Positions 17,969 through 25,816 of a stretch of DNA of 64,000 nucleotides are shown one piece after another. Each line of letters starts with the position of its first letter. Position 1 is the stretch's first letter. The notes under the pieces are model-generated. The model saw only the letters and a list, made by a program, of their open reading frames with translations, did not search any database and had not been told where the DNA came from. Made by a program: the position numbers and the translations under genes. This DNA is from Gemmatimonadota bacterium (GTDB lineage: Bacteria; Gemmatimonadota; Gemmatimonadetes; Gemmatimonadales; Gemmatimonadaceae), in NCBI GenBank assembly GCA_016194585.1, contig JACQBG010000040.1, positions 55,097 to 119,096 on the forward strand, written 5' to 3'.

Positions 17969-18345
17969 GAGACCAATTCGCCGAAGTACGTGTCAAACCC
18001 ATGTCGGGTCGCGTCCCACGGTGGGCCGCCTCCCCCGTTGTGCGGGTGATAACTCGCGAGCTGCCACTGGCGACCATCCGCTTCGACCGCTCCCTGGTTG
18101 TTCGGGCCGCCCCGCACGACGGGCAGCAGGGGGGAACCCGCCGGCAATCCGGCGAGATCAATCATCGCCGCCGGGTAGCCATCCGGCACCGGCACGATCA
18201 CGTCGGTTTCCGTGGGTAACCCGCGTGGGGCCCCGGCCGTCGGTACCGCACGAAAGAGAACGACGGTGCGCGACCCCGTGATGAGTTCGACGGACTGCCC
18301 TCCATCGCGCAGCCGTGCGAGTTCTCGCTCCACTCGCTCACGCAT
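17947..18345 (-). CDS. E2-like protein (Prok-E2 type) lacking cysteine
   Basis: 132 aa, starting at the ATG at 18345 inside the end of the Ubl gene (8-nt overlap), with GAGG upstream. The core (VIVPVPDGYPAAMIDLAG, then RQWQLASYHPHNGGGGPPWD and FDTYFGELVSWLARL) follows the strand-YP-x-x-x-(P/I)D ... W-x-x-x-SYH ... W ... tyl-x-x-(L/I)-x-x-(L/I) layout of prokaryotic E2-like families found with multi-Ubl and E1 genes. There is no Cys in the whole protein, so it cannot form a classical E2 thioester; it may be a UEV-like adaptor or use another residue. Confidence 0.75.
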   Translation of the reverse strand: MRERVERELARLRDGGQSVELITGSRTVVLFRAVPTAGAPRGLPTETDVIVPVPDGYPAAMIDLAGLPAGSPLLPVVRGGPNNQGAVEADGRQWQLASYHPHNGGGGPPWDATRHGFDTYFGELVSWLARLN

Positions 18346-18622
18346 GACCACCCTCGACGATCTTGCGCGTGACAAAGAATCGGTCGCCGGCATGAACCGC
18401 GATGCTCTCGGTCACCGGAATCTCCGGTCCCTCGTGCCCGTCGATCTCACGCCGCACAACCGCATTCTCCGCAGGTACAGAGATCAGAGCGGCAATCTGG
18501 GCACCGGTCATCTGATGGAGAACCCCGTCGCCTTCGTCAAAACGGCGGCGGTTCACGAAGATGAACAACGGCTTGCCCGGATCCTTCGGCGGAGCGGGGT
18601 GACCTTCTGGGGATTCAGACAT
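18338..18622 (-). CDS. Ubiquitin-like protein (multiubiquitin-type, single domain) ending Gly-Gly-His-Ala
   Basis: 94 aa; the ATG has AAGGAG upstream. After a 15-residue Pro-rich leader, one beta-grasp-like domain is visible: KPLFIFVNRRRFD (first hairpin), MTGAQIAALISVP (helix, as in the 'LTG-x-x-I' signature of bacterial multi-Ubl domains), EIPVTESIAVHAGDRFFVTRK (last strands). It ends VEGGHA. The Gly-Gly followed by two residues suggests that the JAB domain trims His-Ala to expose the diglycine for E1. First gene of the operon. Confidence 0.8.
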   Translation of the reverse strand: MSESPEGHPAPPKDPGKPLFIFVNRRRFDEGDGVLHQMTGAQIAALISVPAENAVVRREIDGHEGPEIPVTESIAVHAGDRFFVTRKIVEGGHA

Positions 18623-18660
18623 TGGGTTACGGCTCCTTGCCGAACGGTCGGCGGTGTATT

Positions 18661-18695
18661 AGCGTACGCGTATACAACTGTACGCCAGCGTATAG
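18661..18695. promoter_or_regulatory. Putative operator between Ubl operon and XRE regulator
   Basis: Within the 99-bp divergent intergenic region, two related elements occur: GTACGCGTATA and GTACGCCAGCGTATA, with a palindromic GCGTACGC in the first. They sit between the two divergent start codons, where an XRE dimer could control both transcripts. By eye only. Confidence 0.4.
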
Positions 18696-18721
18696 GCTAA
18701 CACTACTACATCGTATTCTTC

Positions 18722-19093
18722 ATGTCAAGTCCAGTTGAGCCGATGGCTGAGGCCCGGCCCGAGAGTGCCTCCCTCGCAGCGAACTTGCGACGCGCCCGGG
18801 AGGTGCGGGGGCTGACACAAGCCAGCCTCGGCGAAAAGGCCGGGATGGCGGCGGCCTCCGTGTCCCATTTCGAGACCGCGCAGCGTATCCCGTCGCTCGA
18901 GTCACTCGTCCGATTGGCAGACGCCCTGGAGATGTCTGTCGATGCCCTCCTCGGGCGCGACGCTGGCGTGGAGGCGCACGACATCGATCCCCTCTTCCTG
19001 CGCGCGTCGCGCGCAAGTGCCGAGACTCTTGACACAGTCCGTCGAGTCACTGCAGCATTGCTCGACGCCCACGAAGCGACACGTCGTCGGTAG
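18722..19093 (+). CDS. XRE-family regulator next to the Ubl operon
   Basis: 123 aa. A textbook XRE helix-turn-helix at about residues 20-75 (LRRAREVRGLTQASLGEKAG, AAASVSHFETAQRIPSLESLV, LADALEMSVDALLG); the C-terminal 40 residues form a helix that may dimerise. It is divergent from the Ubl-E2-E1/JAB operon across 99 bp with operator-like repeats, and is followed by a small gene and a peptidase gene on the same strand. Probably controls the system. Confidence 0.85.
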   Translation: MSSPVEPMAEARPESASLAANLRRAREVRGLTQASLGEKAGMAAASVSHFETAQRIPSLESLVRLADALEMSVDALLGRDAGVEAHDIDPLFLRASRASAETLDTVRRVTAALLDAHEATRRR

Positions 19094-19167
19094 CCACCGG
19101 TAGCAGCTCACAACCGATGTCGCCGATGCCCCAATCAGTCGCCAGCGCACGCTGGCGCGGAGTGCGC

Positions 19168-19380
19168 ATGCCGAAGTCTGATCGCCACCGTGCGTCGCTC
19201 GATCGCACATCAAACGTTCCCGCCCCGAACGCGTCCGACGTGCCGACCGAGGCACAACAGCGCGCTTGGGCAATGTTGGATGAGGCATGGCGGATCGTAA
19301 AACCGCTTGCTGATCGGGAACAGACGGAGGCGCACCCAGGCAGTGAGATCCTGAATCTGAAGTTGCGCGCCTCGGCCTAA
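19168..19380 (+). CDS. Small protein of unknown function
   Basis: 70 aa from the ATG at 19168, which follows GGAG; an ATG at 19117 would add 17 residues. The second half is helical (TEAQQRAWAMLDEAWRIVK) and the N-terminus is basic and Ser/Pro-rich. No family recognised. It is 3 bp upstream of the peptidase gene, suggesting cotranscription. Confidence 0.5.
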   Translation: MPKSDRHRASLDRTSNVPAPNASDVPTEAQQRAWAMLDEAWRIVKPLADREQTEAHPGSEILNLKLRASA

Positions 19381-19383
19381 GTC

Positions 19384-20913
19384 GTGACCGCGCCGATGCT
19401 GGAGCCGCGCGGCCACGACTACGCCACGCCAGCACTGGTGGTCCAGCAGTTCCCCGGATCGCTGTCATCCCTGTTTCCGGCACCGCGCGGGCTCATAGAT
19501 CGGGACTGGCCGCCGACCCAACTCGGCTATCTCGGCGAGTACCTGCAGAAGCTCGGCTGCCGGACCGTGGTGCGAGAGACGCACTACATAGACCGCGATT
19601 GGATCGATGATCTGAGTCTGTTCTACTCGCGCAGTCTCCGTTCCTACAGTAACGCGTGTCAGCGACTGCACTTCTTTCGCACCGCGTTCGACGATGCGCA
19701 ATGGGCCGCGTGGATGATGGACGCCCAGGCCGACGTCGGCCGCGTCGAGGCGACGCTGCAAGCCGGCTATCTGGGATTTAGCGTCATCCGGCCTCTGTCC
19801 GCGACCCCGCTCGGACGCACCGTGGTGTCCCCTTTCGGCGCCGCGGCGGATTCGGGGGCCACGCGCACGTTCGGCGCCGTTCGCACCTACACGGCCCATT
19901 TGGCTGGCTTCACGCTGCAGGTGGACGGCCTCGCCTTCCAGCAGCAGGATCAGGGGGTGAGCGCGTGCGCGACGACAGCGCTCTGGAGTGCGCTCCATCG
20001 TGTGGCGCACGATGAGGCGATGAGCGTGCCCACGCCAGCGGCGATCACGGAAGCAGCATCCCGCTACTTCCTGCAGGAAGGGCGCACATTGCCGGCCGAC
20101 GGGCTGTCTATGATCCAAATGTGCGAGGCCGCTCGCGCCTTCGGGCTGGCGCCGCTCGTCATCCAAGGACGCGGTCCCGACCTCGATCGCGCGTACCTCC
20201 AAGCGTATACCGATTCCGGTTTCCCGCCGATTCTGGCCATCGCCCCACTATCGGGCGCCGGTCCCGGACATGCTCTTACCTGCGTCGGGTTGAAGCGCGG
20301 CGCGCTCCCCCCGAGAACAGACGACGCGATCGGCTTCCGAGACGAAGCGTCGAACCTGCTGGGGGTGTACGTGCACGATGATCGACTAGGTCCGTACGCG
20401 ATTGGCACGCTGGCATCGGAAACGACGCCGAAGGGCCTCCGATCGCGCCTGAGCTTGGCTTGGCCGGACGAGGAGGCGCCCGTGAACGATTCGGTCGTCC
20501 TGATGATGATGATTCCGGTTCCGCTGAAGCTGCGCCTCACGCTCGAACGTCTGCGTCAGCTGGCGATGGCCGTCGCGCAGGCGACGAGCGTCGCGATGCC
20601 GCGCGCGAGTGGTCGCGTCGTCTTCAGCGTGCGCTATGAACGGGGCACGCGCTACCAGCGTCGCGCATACGGATTCGGACTGTCCGCGGACGGCATAGGC
20701 ACCATCACAACTCGGACGCTTCTCTCGCGGTTCGTCGGACTGGTGGAGCTGCGCATCGACGAGACCCCGCTCTTCGACGTTCTCGTGGACGCCACCGAGT
20801 CGCATGCGAATCCAGCGACCATCGCGGTGGTCCGACGCGGAACCCTCTCGGCTGACGAAGAGATCTTCGTTGAGGCGATTGCCGCGCGAGTCAACGCGAA
20901 ATACGCGCGCTAA
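19384..20913 (+). CDS. Putative papain/C39-like cysteine peptidase
   Basis: 509 aa, GTG start. A candidate active site reads QQQDQGVSACATTALWSAL (Cys preceded by a Gln, as in papain-fold enzymes), with a downstream His in GAGPGHALTCVG and Asp in VYVHDDRLG, in the order Cys-His-Asp. The N-terminal 170 residues and the C-terminal 140 (FVGLVELRIDETPLFDVLVD) are not recognised. It directly follows the XRE gene and the small gene, opposite the Ubl operon. A peptidase here could remove or process a Ubl, but that is inference. Confidence 0.6.
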   Translation: MTAPMLEPRGHDYATPALVVQQFPGSLSSLFPAPRGLIDRDWPPTQLGYLGEYLQKLGCRTVVRETHYIDRDWIDDLSLFYSRSLRSYSNACQRLHFFRTAFDDAQWAAWMMDAQADVGRVEATLQAGYLGFSVIRPLSATPLGRTVVSPFGAAADSGATRTFGAVRTYTAHLAGFTLQVDGLAFQQQDQGVSACATTALWSALHRVAHDEAMSVPTPAAITEAASRYFLQEGRTLPADGLSMIQMCEAARAFGLAPLVIQGRGPDLDRAYLQAYTDSGFPPILAIAPLSGAGPGHALTCVGLKRGALPPRTDDAIGFRDEASNLLGVYVHDDRLGPYAIGTLASETTPKGLRSRLSLAWPDEEAPVNDSVVLMMMIPVPLKLRLTLERLRQLAMAVAQATSVAMPRASGRVVFSVRYERGTRYQRRAYGFGLSADGIGTITTRTLLSRFVGLVELRIDETPLFDVLVDATESHANPATIAVVRRGTLSADEEIFVEAIAARVNAKYAR

Positions 20914-21418
20914 CCCGACTCAGTTCGTAATGCGCAGGCACCTCGCGCTGTCCGAGTGTTCTGAATTGTCCACGAACGGGAGACTGCATCTGAGATGTCG
21001 AACAACGCGGAACGCGTCGTCATCAAGTTCGTGTTGCGACGAGCGGTCTCGGCCTGTTGCCCCACATCGGACATGCCGTCTGCGCGCCTTTTGGAAGTGG
21101 AGTCCGAGGTGTTTGCATCCGGCGACAGCCCGAATTCGGGAATCAGATGCCGAGAATCTTCACTTTGGGATGCCCGGATGGGCATTGGTGTGTCGCAGGT
21201 CCGGTAGGTCAGAGCACGCCCGCGACGATTGCTCAGCAACGCGGCGCGATGAGGCGGAATGTCGAGAGACCTCGATAGCCTCCATCCCGACTCGCACGAG
21301 TTGCTATGGCCGGGCGACGATTTTCGCCGCACGGGTGGAGGCGAGAAGACCCGGCGAAGATCGCCGTACCATTTGCAGCTAGATCCTTGCGGCAGGTGCG
21401 ACGGAGACGAAGCTTTTC
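20914..21418. other. Intergenic region, no gene recognised
   Basis: About 505 bp. Several short open frames exist on both strands, but none has a ribosome site, a family motif or natural-looking composition. Possibly a decayed segment between two accessory genes, plus the promoter of the DUF4062 gene. Confidence 0.4.
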
Positions 21419-22918
21419 TTGGGTACGCGCGCGTCATCCGAGACCGAACCGGTGCATACACTAGAACGAAGTCGTCCGAGACCGTTGGTGTTTCTGTCCT
21501 CGACGCTCGACGGCGAGTTGATGCCTGGTATTCGTGAGGAACGTGCGCGCATCCACGCCCACGGGCAGCAGTACGGTGACAACGCAGTCTGGGTCGACGA
21601 GATAAGCCATCCGAAAGAAGACGGCGAGTTCGACCCGTTGCGCCGAGTTGACGACCTGCTCGCCGAGATTGACCAGTCTCCGCTGTACCTCGTGCTGGTA
21701 GGAACTGATCGAGCTGGGAGCGCAATCAAAGTATCGACGCAATCATCGCAAGTCAGCTTCTTCGAAATCGAGCTCTTTTATGCCGCGCTGCGCGGCCGAC
21801 CGATCGTCGTCGTCGAGCGCTCTGATATTACCAGAGCGCCGAGAACGGTCGAAATGCTCCGGCTGCTCCGACAGACGCTGCCTGAGGCGAGTTGGTACAC
21901 GGCGCATTCGGTGCAGCAAGCCGAGTCCCTCTGCAACTTCTTCGTGGATAAGGTTGCCGCACGAGAACTTTCGACCCTTGGACGTATCGAGAGCGCTTAC
22001 TCGGCGCTTCTCCTCGGTCTCTGGAGGAGTGTCGAGAGCCAACCTTCCGACGGGCACGTCGAATGGCTAGGAGGCACCGTGCTTTCGGGCCCCGAGCGGC
22101 CGAACGTGACGATCATCGACGCGTGTCTTGATCATGCCGCCAGCGGCTATTCGCTACAGCAACGGTTATCAAGAGTATGGGTCGCTTCACGAGAACTCAT
22201 GCGCTATTCCTGGCTCGAGGATTCGAGCCAAGAGTGGCTGCCGTATTGGAATCGCGTGTTCGCTGCCTGGAACAAAGCAGGCGGATGGTACGGATTGCAC
22301 GGACACATCGACCTCGGCTACCTGGCGGCGCTCAACTCAATGGAAACGGTCAGCCGTCGCTGGAGAACGCTCAACCCCTCTGCTGAGGAAGATCCTGCCT
22401 GGGATCCTCCGTACAGCGCACAGGCGAGTGCCTACTACGCATTGGCTCGTCGGGTGGGCTCTCTCCGTTACCGTTTCCGAGGGATGAAAAGGGCGCTTCG
22501 GCTAGCGGATATGGCCACTCCGAGAGATGACATCGGCCGGTCGAACGTGCTGTCGATCCGTGCGAGCATACTGAAGGGCTTGGGCGCCTTCCGGTCGGCA
22601 AACGAGGCTTACGAGAGAGTGCTTGAGTTGCGAGTCAGCGCTGGTGCTTCTGAAGGGGCGATCGGCGAGGCGATGACCGAGCTTGGATTCGGCTTGCTCT
22701 TCACCTTGCACTGGGTTCACGGTCATGCGCTCCTGCACGACGGTGTGACGATGATGCGGCGTGCAAGCTACTCTCCGGGCTTCCTAGTTCGTGCGCTACG
22801 AAAAGAGGCAATCGCCTGCAGGCTGCTCGGTAGGTTTCGAGAGGCGAAGGAGTTAGATCAGCAAGCGCGTGATGTTGCAGAGAAGGCATCGGTGGCGCGA
22901 ATAAGTTGGAAGCGATAG
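21419..22918 (+). CDS. DUF4062 protein with helical-repeat C-terminus
   Basis: 499 aa. The N-terminus has the DUF4062 hallmark: VFLSSTLDGELMPGIREERA, then VWVDEI, LLAEIDQSPLYLVLVG, and VSFFEIELFYAALRGRPIVVV, a flavodoxin-like fold related to TIR/SIR2-type domains. Residues about 300-495 look like TPR-type helix pairs (KGLGAFRSANEAYERVLEL; LLGRFREAKELDQQARDVA). There is no NTPase between them. DUF4062 domains occur in defence and signalling proteins. The start is uncertain: TTG at 21419, or a GTG at 21452 closer to the domain. It is the last accessory gene before tRNA-Lys. Confidence 0.7.
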   Translation: MGTRASSETEPVHTLERSRPRPLVFLSSTLDGELMPGIREERARIHAHGQQYGDNAVWVDEISHPKEDGEFDPLRRVDDLLAEIDQSPLYLVLVGTDRAGSAIKVSTQSSQVSFFEIELFYAALRGRPIVVVERSDITRAPRTVEMLRLLRQTLPEASWYTAHSVQQAESLCNFFVDKVAARELSTLGRIESAYSALLLGLWRSVESQPSDGHVEWLGGTVLSGPERPNVTIIDACLDHAASGYSLQQRLSRVWVASRELMRYSWLEDSSQEWLPYWNRVFAAWNKAGGWYGLHGHIDLGYLAALNSMETVSRRWRTLNPSAEEDPAWDPPYSAQASAYYALARRVGSLRYRFRGMKRALRLADMATPRDDIGRSNVLSIRASILKGLGAFRSANEAYERVLELRVSAGASEGAIGEAMTELGFGLLFTLHWVHGHALLHDGVTMMRRASYSPGFLVRALRKEAIACRLLGRFREAKELDQQARDVAEKASVARISWKR

Positions 22919-23262
22919 CTAGCCATCGAGGTCGAGAGCGTGTTCTAAGAGCGGAGACGCGCATCGGCGGCACTATGGCCCGCCACATCACAGATCCTCC
23001 CTCCGGTACGCTCTGTCTAGTGGGGCGGACAGCGAGTGTGGCTCATAGCGGCGACCTTGATGTGGGTCGGGTCCTGACTCAGGCTCAGAGCGGCATTGGG
23101 CAACATCCGGTGTGCGATTACCTTTCATCGTCAGTTCGGCCGCCCTGGCGCCGTCGTTCCCTGAGTTGACACAAGTCGAGACACAGTTCAGCGCGGAGTT
23201 GGAAAGACGAAGCGGACACGGGCATCGTAAACGATTGAATCAGTGGAGCTTGTACGTCGTCC
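22919..23262. other. Intergenic region up to tRNA-Lys
   Basis: About 344 bp without a convincing gene. It should hold the end of the DUF4062 transcript and the tRNA-Lys promoter. I looked for a second copy of the tRNA 3' end here, after the integrase and near the left edge, and found none. Confidence 0.4.
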
Positions 23263-23335
<73 letters not shown>

Positions 23336-23506
23336 CTCCACCCCAACTCCACTTCGCGGCGCCCCGGCCCCTCAGGCCGCGGGCGCCGTGGCCGTTCGAG
23401 AAGTCGGTTCCTCTGGCGTCCGGCTGTCATCGGTCTGACATTGCCACGGGCCACCTTTGGACGGCTCCGGATGACCGGAGACGCTCTCCAAACCGCCGAG
23501 GACCCG

Positions 23507-24544
23507 ATGCTCCGCTCCCGAATCGCGCGCGCCGCCCTGCTGGCCGCCGCCGCGCTCTCGACCGCCTCCGCCCAGAACGCGGCGGGCTACCACGTCACCA
23601 AGAAGATCCCCATCGGCGGCGAAGGCGGCTGGGACTACGCCCTCGTCGACGCCGCGGCGCGCCGGCTCTACGTGTCGCACGCCACCAAGGCGGTCGTGAT
23701 CGACCTCGCGACCGACGCCATCATCGGCGAAGTCACGCCGGCGAACGGCATCCACGGCATCACGCTCGCGCCGGAGTTCAACCGCGGCTTCACCAGCAAT
23801 GGGCGCGACACCACGGTCACGATCTTCGACCTGAAGACGCTCAAGACCATCGGCAGCGTGAAGGTCACCGGCGGGAACCCCGACGCGATCTGGTACGACG
23901 ACGTGTCGAAGCGCGTGTTCACGTTCAACGGCTCCGGCAAGAACGCGACGGCCATCGACGCGGCGAAGGGGACGGTGGTGGCCACCATCCCGCTCGGCGA
24001 GAAGCCGGAGTTCGCGCAGAACGACGGCAAGGGCTCGATGTTCGTGAACCTCGAGAGCGACACGGGGCAGATCGTCGTCATCGACACGAAGGCGGCGAAG
24101 GAGACGAAGCGCTACTGGCTCCCCGGATGCGAAGGACCGTCGGGACTCGCCATCGACCGCAAGAACAACCGGCTGTTCTCGGTGTGCGGCAACAAGGTGA
24201 TGGCGGTGTCGAATCCGGCCACCGGCAAGGTGGTGGCGATGGTGCCGATCTGCGCGGGGCCCGACGCGGCTTCGTTCGACGCCGAGACGCGGACGGTGTT
24301 CGCCTCGTGCGGAGGCGGCGTCATGACGGTGGTGAAGCAAGAGAGCGCCGACCAGTACACGCCGCTCGGCGACGCGGCGACGCAGCGCAGCGCCCGCACG
24401 ATGGCCTACGACGCGAAGACGCATCGTGGTTATCTTCCGGCGGCGGAATTCGGCCCGGCGCCCACGCCGGCACAGCCGGGTGGTCGCGCCGGACGTCCGC
24501 CGATGGTACCCGGGTCGTTCGCCATTCTCATCGTCGGGCGGTAG
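23507..24544 (+). CDS. Exported YncE-like beta-propeller protein
   Basis: 345 aa from the ATG at 23507 (GAGG upstream). Signal peptide RAALLAAAALSTASA, then repeated propeller blades of the form 'vsh..kavvIDLaTdaiiGev', 'vtIFDLKTLKTIGSVKVTGG', 'IVVIDTKAAKET', 'VMAVSNPATGKVVAMVP', with WYDD and RKNNRLFSVC spacers. YncE-type propellers are periplasmic ligand or DNA binders. It lies 3 bp upstream of the TolC gene of an RND efflux operon and probably shares its transcript. Confidence 0.85.
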   Translation: MLRSRIARAALLAAAALSTASAQNAAGYHVTKKIPIGGEGGWDYALVDAAARRLYVSHATKAVVIDLATDAIIGEVTPANGIHGITLAPEFNRGFTSNGRDTTVTIFDLKTLKTIGSVKVTGGNPDAIWYDDVSKRVFTFNGSGKNATAIDAAKGTVVATIPLGEKPEFAQNDGKGSMFVNLESDTGQIVVIDTKAAKETKRYWLPGCEGPSGLAIDRKNNRLFSVCGNKVMAVSNPATGKVVAMVPICAGPDAASFDAETRTVFASCGGGVMTVVKQESADQYTPLGDAATQRSARTMAYDAKTHRGYLPAAEFGPAPTPAQPGGRAGRPPMVPGSFAILIVGR

Positions 24545-24547
24545 CTG

Positions 24548-25816
24548 ATGCACATGGTACGATGGGTCGCGGCCGGCGCGCTCGCGCTGGCCGCGACCAC
24601 GCGGCCGGCCGTAGCGCGCGCGCAAGGCGCTGCCTCCGACTTGACCGGCGTGACCCGCGCCGACGCGGTGGCTGCGGCGTTGGCGCACGGATCCCGGATG
24701 GCCGTCGCCCGTGCCGACACCACGCTCGCCCGCGCGGGGGTGATGCTGGCCCGCCAGTTCGAGAACCCGGCCGCGGGATGGTCATACACGAAGGCCGTGC
24801 CGCAGCAACACTACTCCCTCAGTATCCCGATCGACCTGCCGTGGCTGCGCGACGTGCGCATCGGATCGGCCGAGGGTGCGAGGGCGGCGGCGCAGCATCG
24901 GTATCGGTTCGAACGGTACGCCGTGGCGTACGATGCCGACACGACGTACACGCGCGCGCTCTCGGCGGTGGCTCGGGCGCGGCTCTCACGCCGCACGGCA
25001 CATGACGCCGACAGTCTGCTCGCGCTGGCGCGGCTGAGGCGCGACGCCGGCGACGGCAGCGAGTTGGACGTGCAGCTCGCCGCGGTGAGCGCCGGGCAGC
25101 TGGCGAACGCGGCGGCCACCGATTCGCTCGATGCGGCGCAGGCGCTACTGCAGTTGCAGCTGCTCATGGGACTGCCGGGCGATGCCGTGACCGTGGCGCC
25201 GTCGGATTCGCTCACGATGCCGCCGGCGCGCGACGACGGGACTCCGGCCGGCGTCGGCGCAGCGGGCGCGGCCGGCGCAGCGCCGCTGCTCGTGGCGGCG
25301 GCGCAATCGGATGTCGTCGCGGCCGAGCAGGCGCTCGCGTTCGAAAGGCGACGGTTCCTCGCCGGGGCGGCGCTCTCCGTGGGGTGGGACAAGGGCGATC
25401 CGACCGGTGCGGAGCCGGGAGTGCTTCCGACCGTCGGCATCTCGCTGCCGCTTCCGCTGTTCAATCGCAACGACGCGCTCGTGCTCGCCGCGCAGTCGCA
25501 GGCGGAACGTGCGCGGGCGCAACTGGCCCTGGCGAGAATCCAGACGAGTGCGGCGATCACGCTGGCGAGGCGCACCGCCGCATCGACGGTGACGCGCGCC
25601 GAGCGCAGTGCGCGCCTCGTGGCGAACGCGGATCGCGTGGCGGCACTCTCGCTCACGGCGTTCAGCGAAGGGGCGGCGGCCCTGCCGAGCGTGCTCGTCG
25701 CGCAGCGCACGGCGCGCGAGACGCTGGCGCAGTACATCACCGACGTGGCGGCGGCGCGCAACGCGCTCGGCCTGCTTGACCTGCTCACGCTTACCGCGAC
25801 CGGCACCAATCCATGA
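24548..25816 (+). CDS. TolC/CzcC-type outer-membrane efflux protein
   Basis: 422 aa. Signal peptide (LALAATTRPAVARA), then two long alpha-helical/coiled repeats typical of OEP channels (DAVAAALAHGSRMAVARADT ... GVMLARQFENPAAGW; LARLRRDAGDGSELDVQLA ... AQALLQLQLLMGLP; AERARAQLALARIQ ... EGAAALPSVLVAQR). Forms the outer-membrane exit duct. Its stop overlaps the adaptor gene's ATG (ATGA). Confidence 0.88.
   Translation: MHMVRWVAAGALALAATTRPAVARAQGAASDLTGVTRADAVAAALAHGSRMAVARADTTLARAGVMLARQFENPAAGWSYTKAVPQQHYSLSIPIDLPWLRDVRIGSAEGARAAAQHRYRFERYAVAYDADTTYTRALSAVARARLSRRTAHDADSLLALARLRRDAGDGSELDVQLAAVSAGQLANAAATDSLDAAQALLQLQLLMGLPGDAVTVAPSDSLTMPPARDDGTPAGVGAAGAAGAAPLLVAAAQSDVVAAEQALAFERRRFLAGAALSVGWDKGDPTGAEPGVLPTVGISLPLPLFNRNDALVLAAQSQAERARAQLALARIQTSAAITLARRTAASTVTRAERSARLVANADRVAALSLTAFSEGAAALPSVLVAQRTARETLAQYITDVAAARNALGLLDLLTLTATGTNP

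Noticed and set aside
20910..21725. A 271-codon minus-strand frame in the gap before the DUF4062 gene
   Set aside because: Arg-rich, no motif, no ribosome site, and it overlaps the real DUF4062 start.
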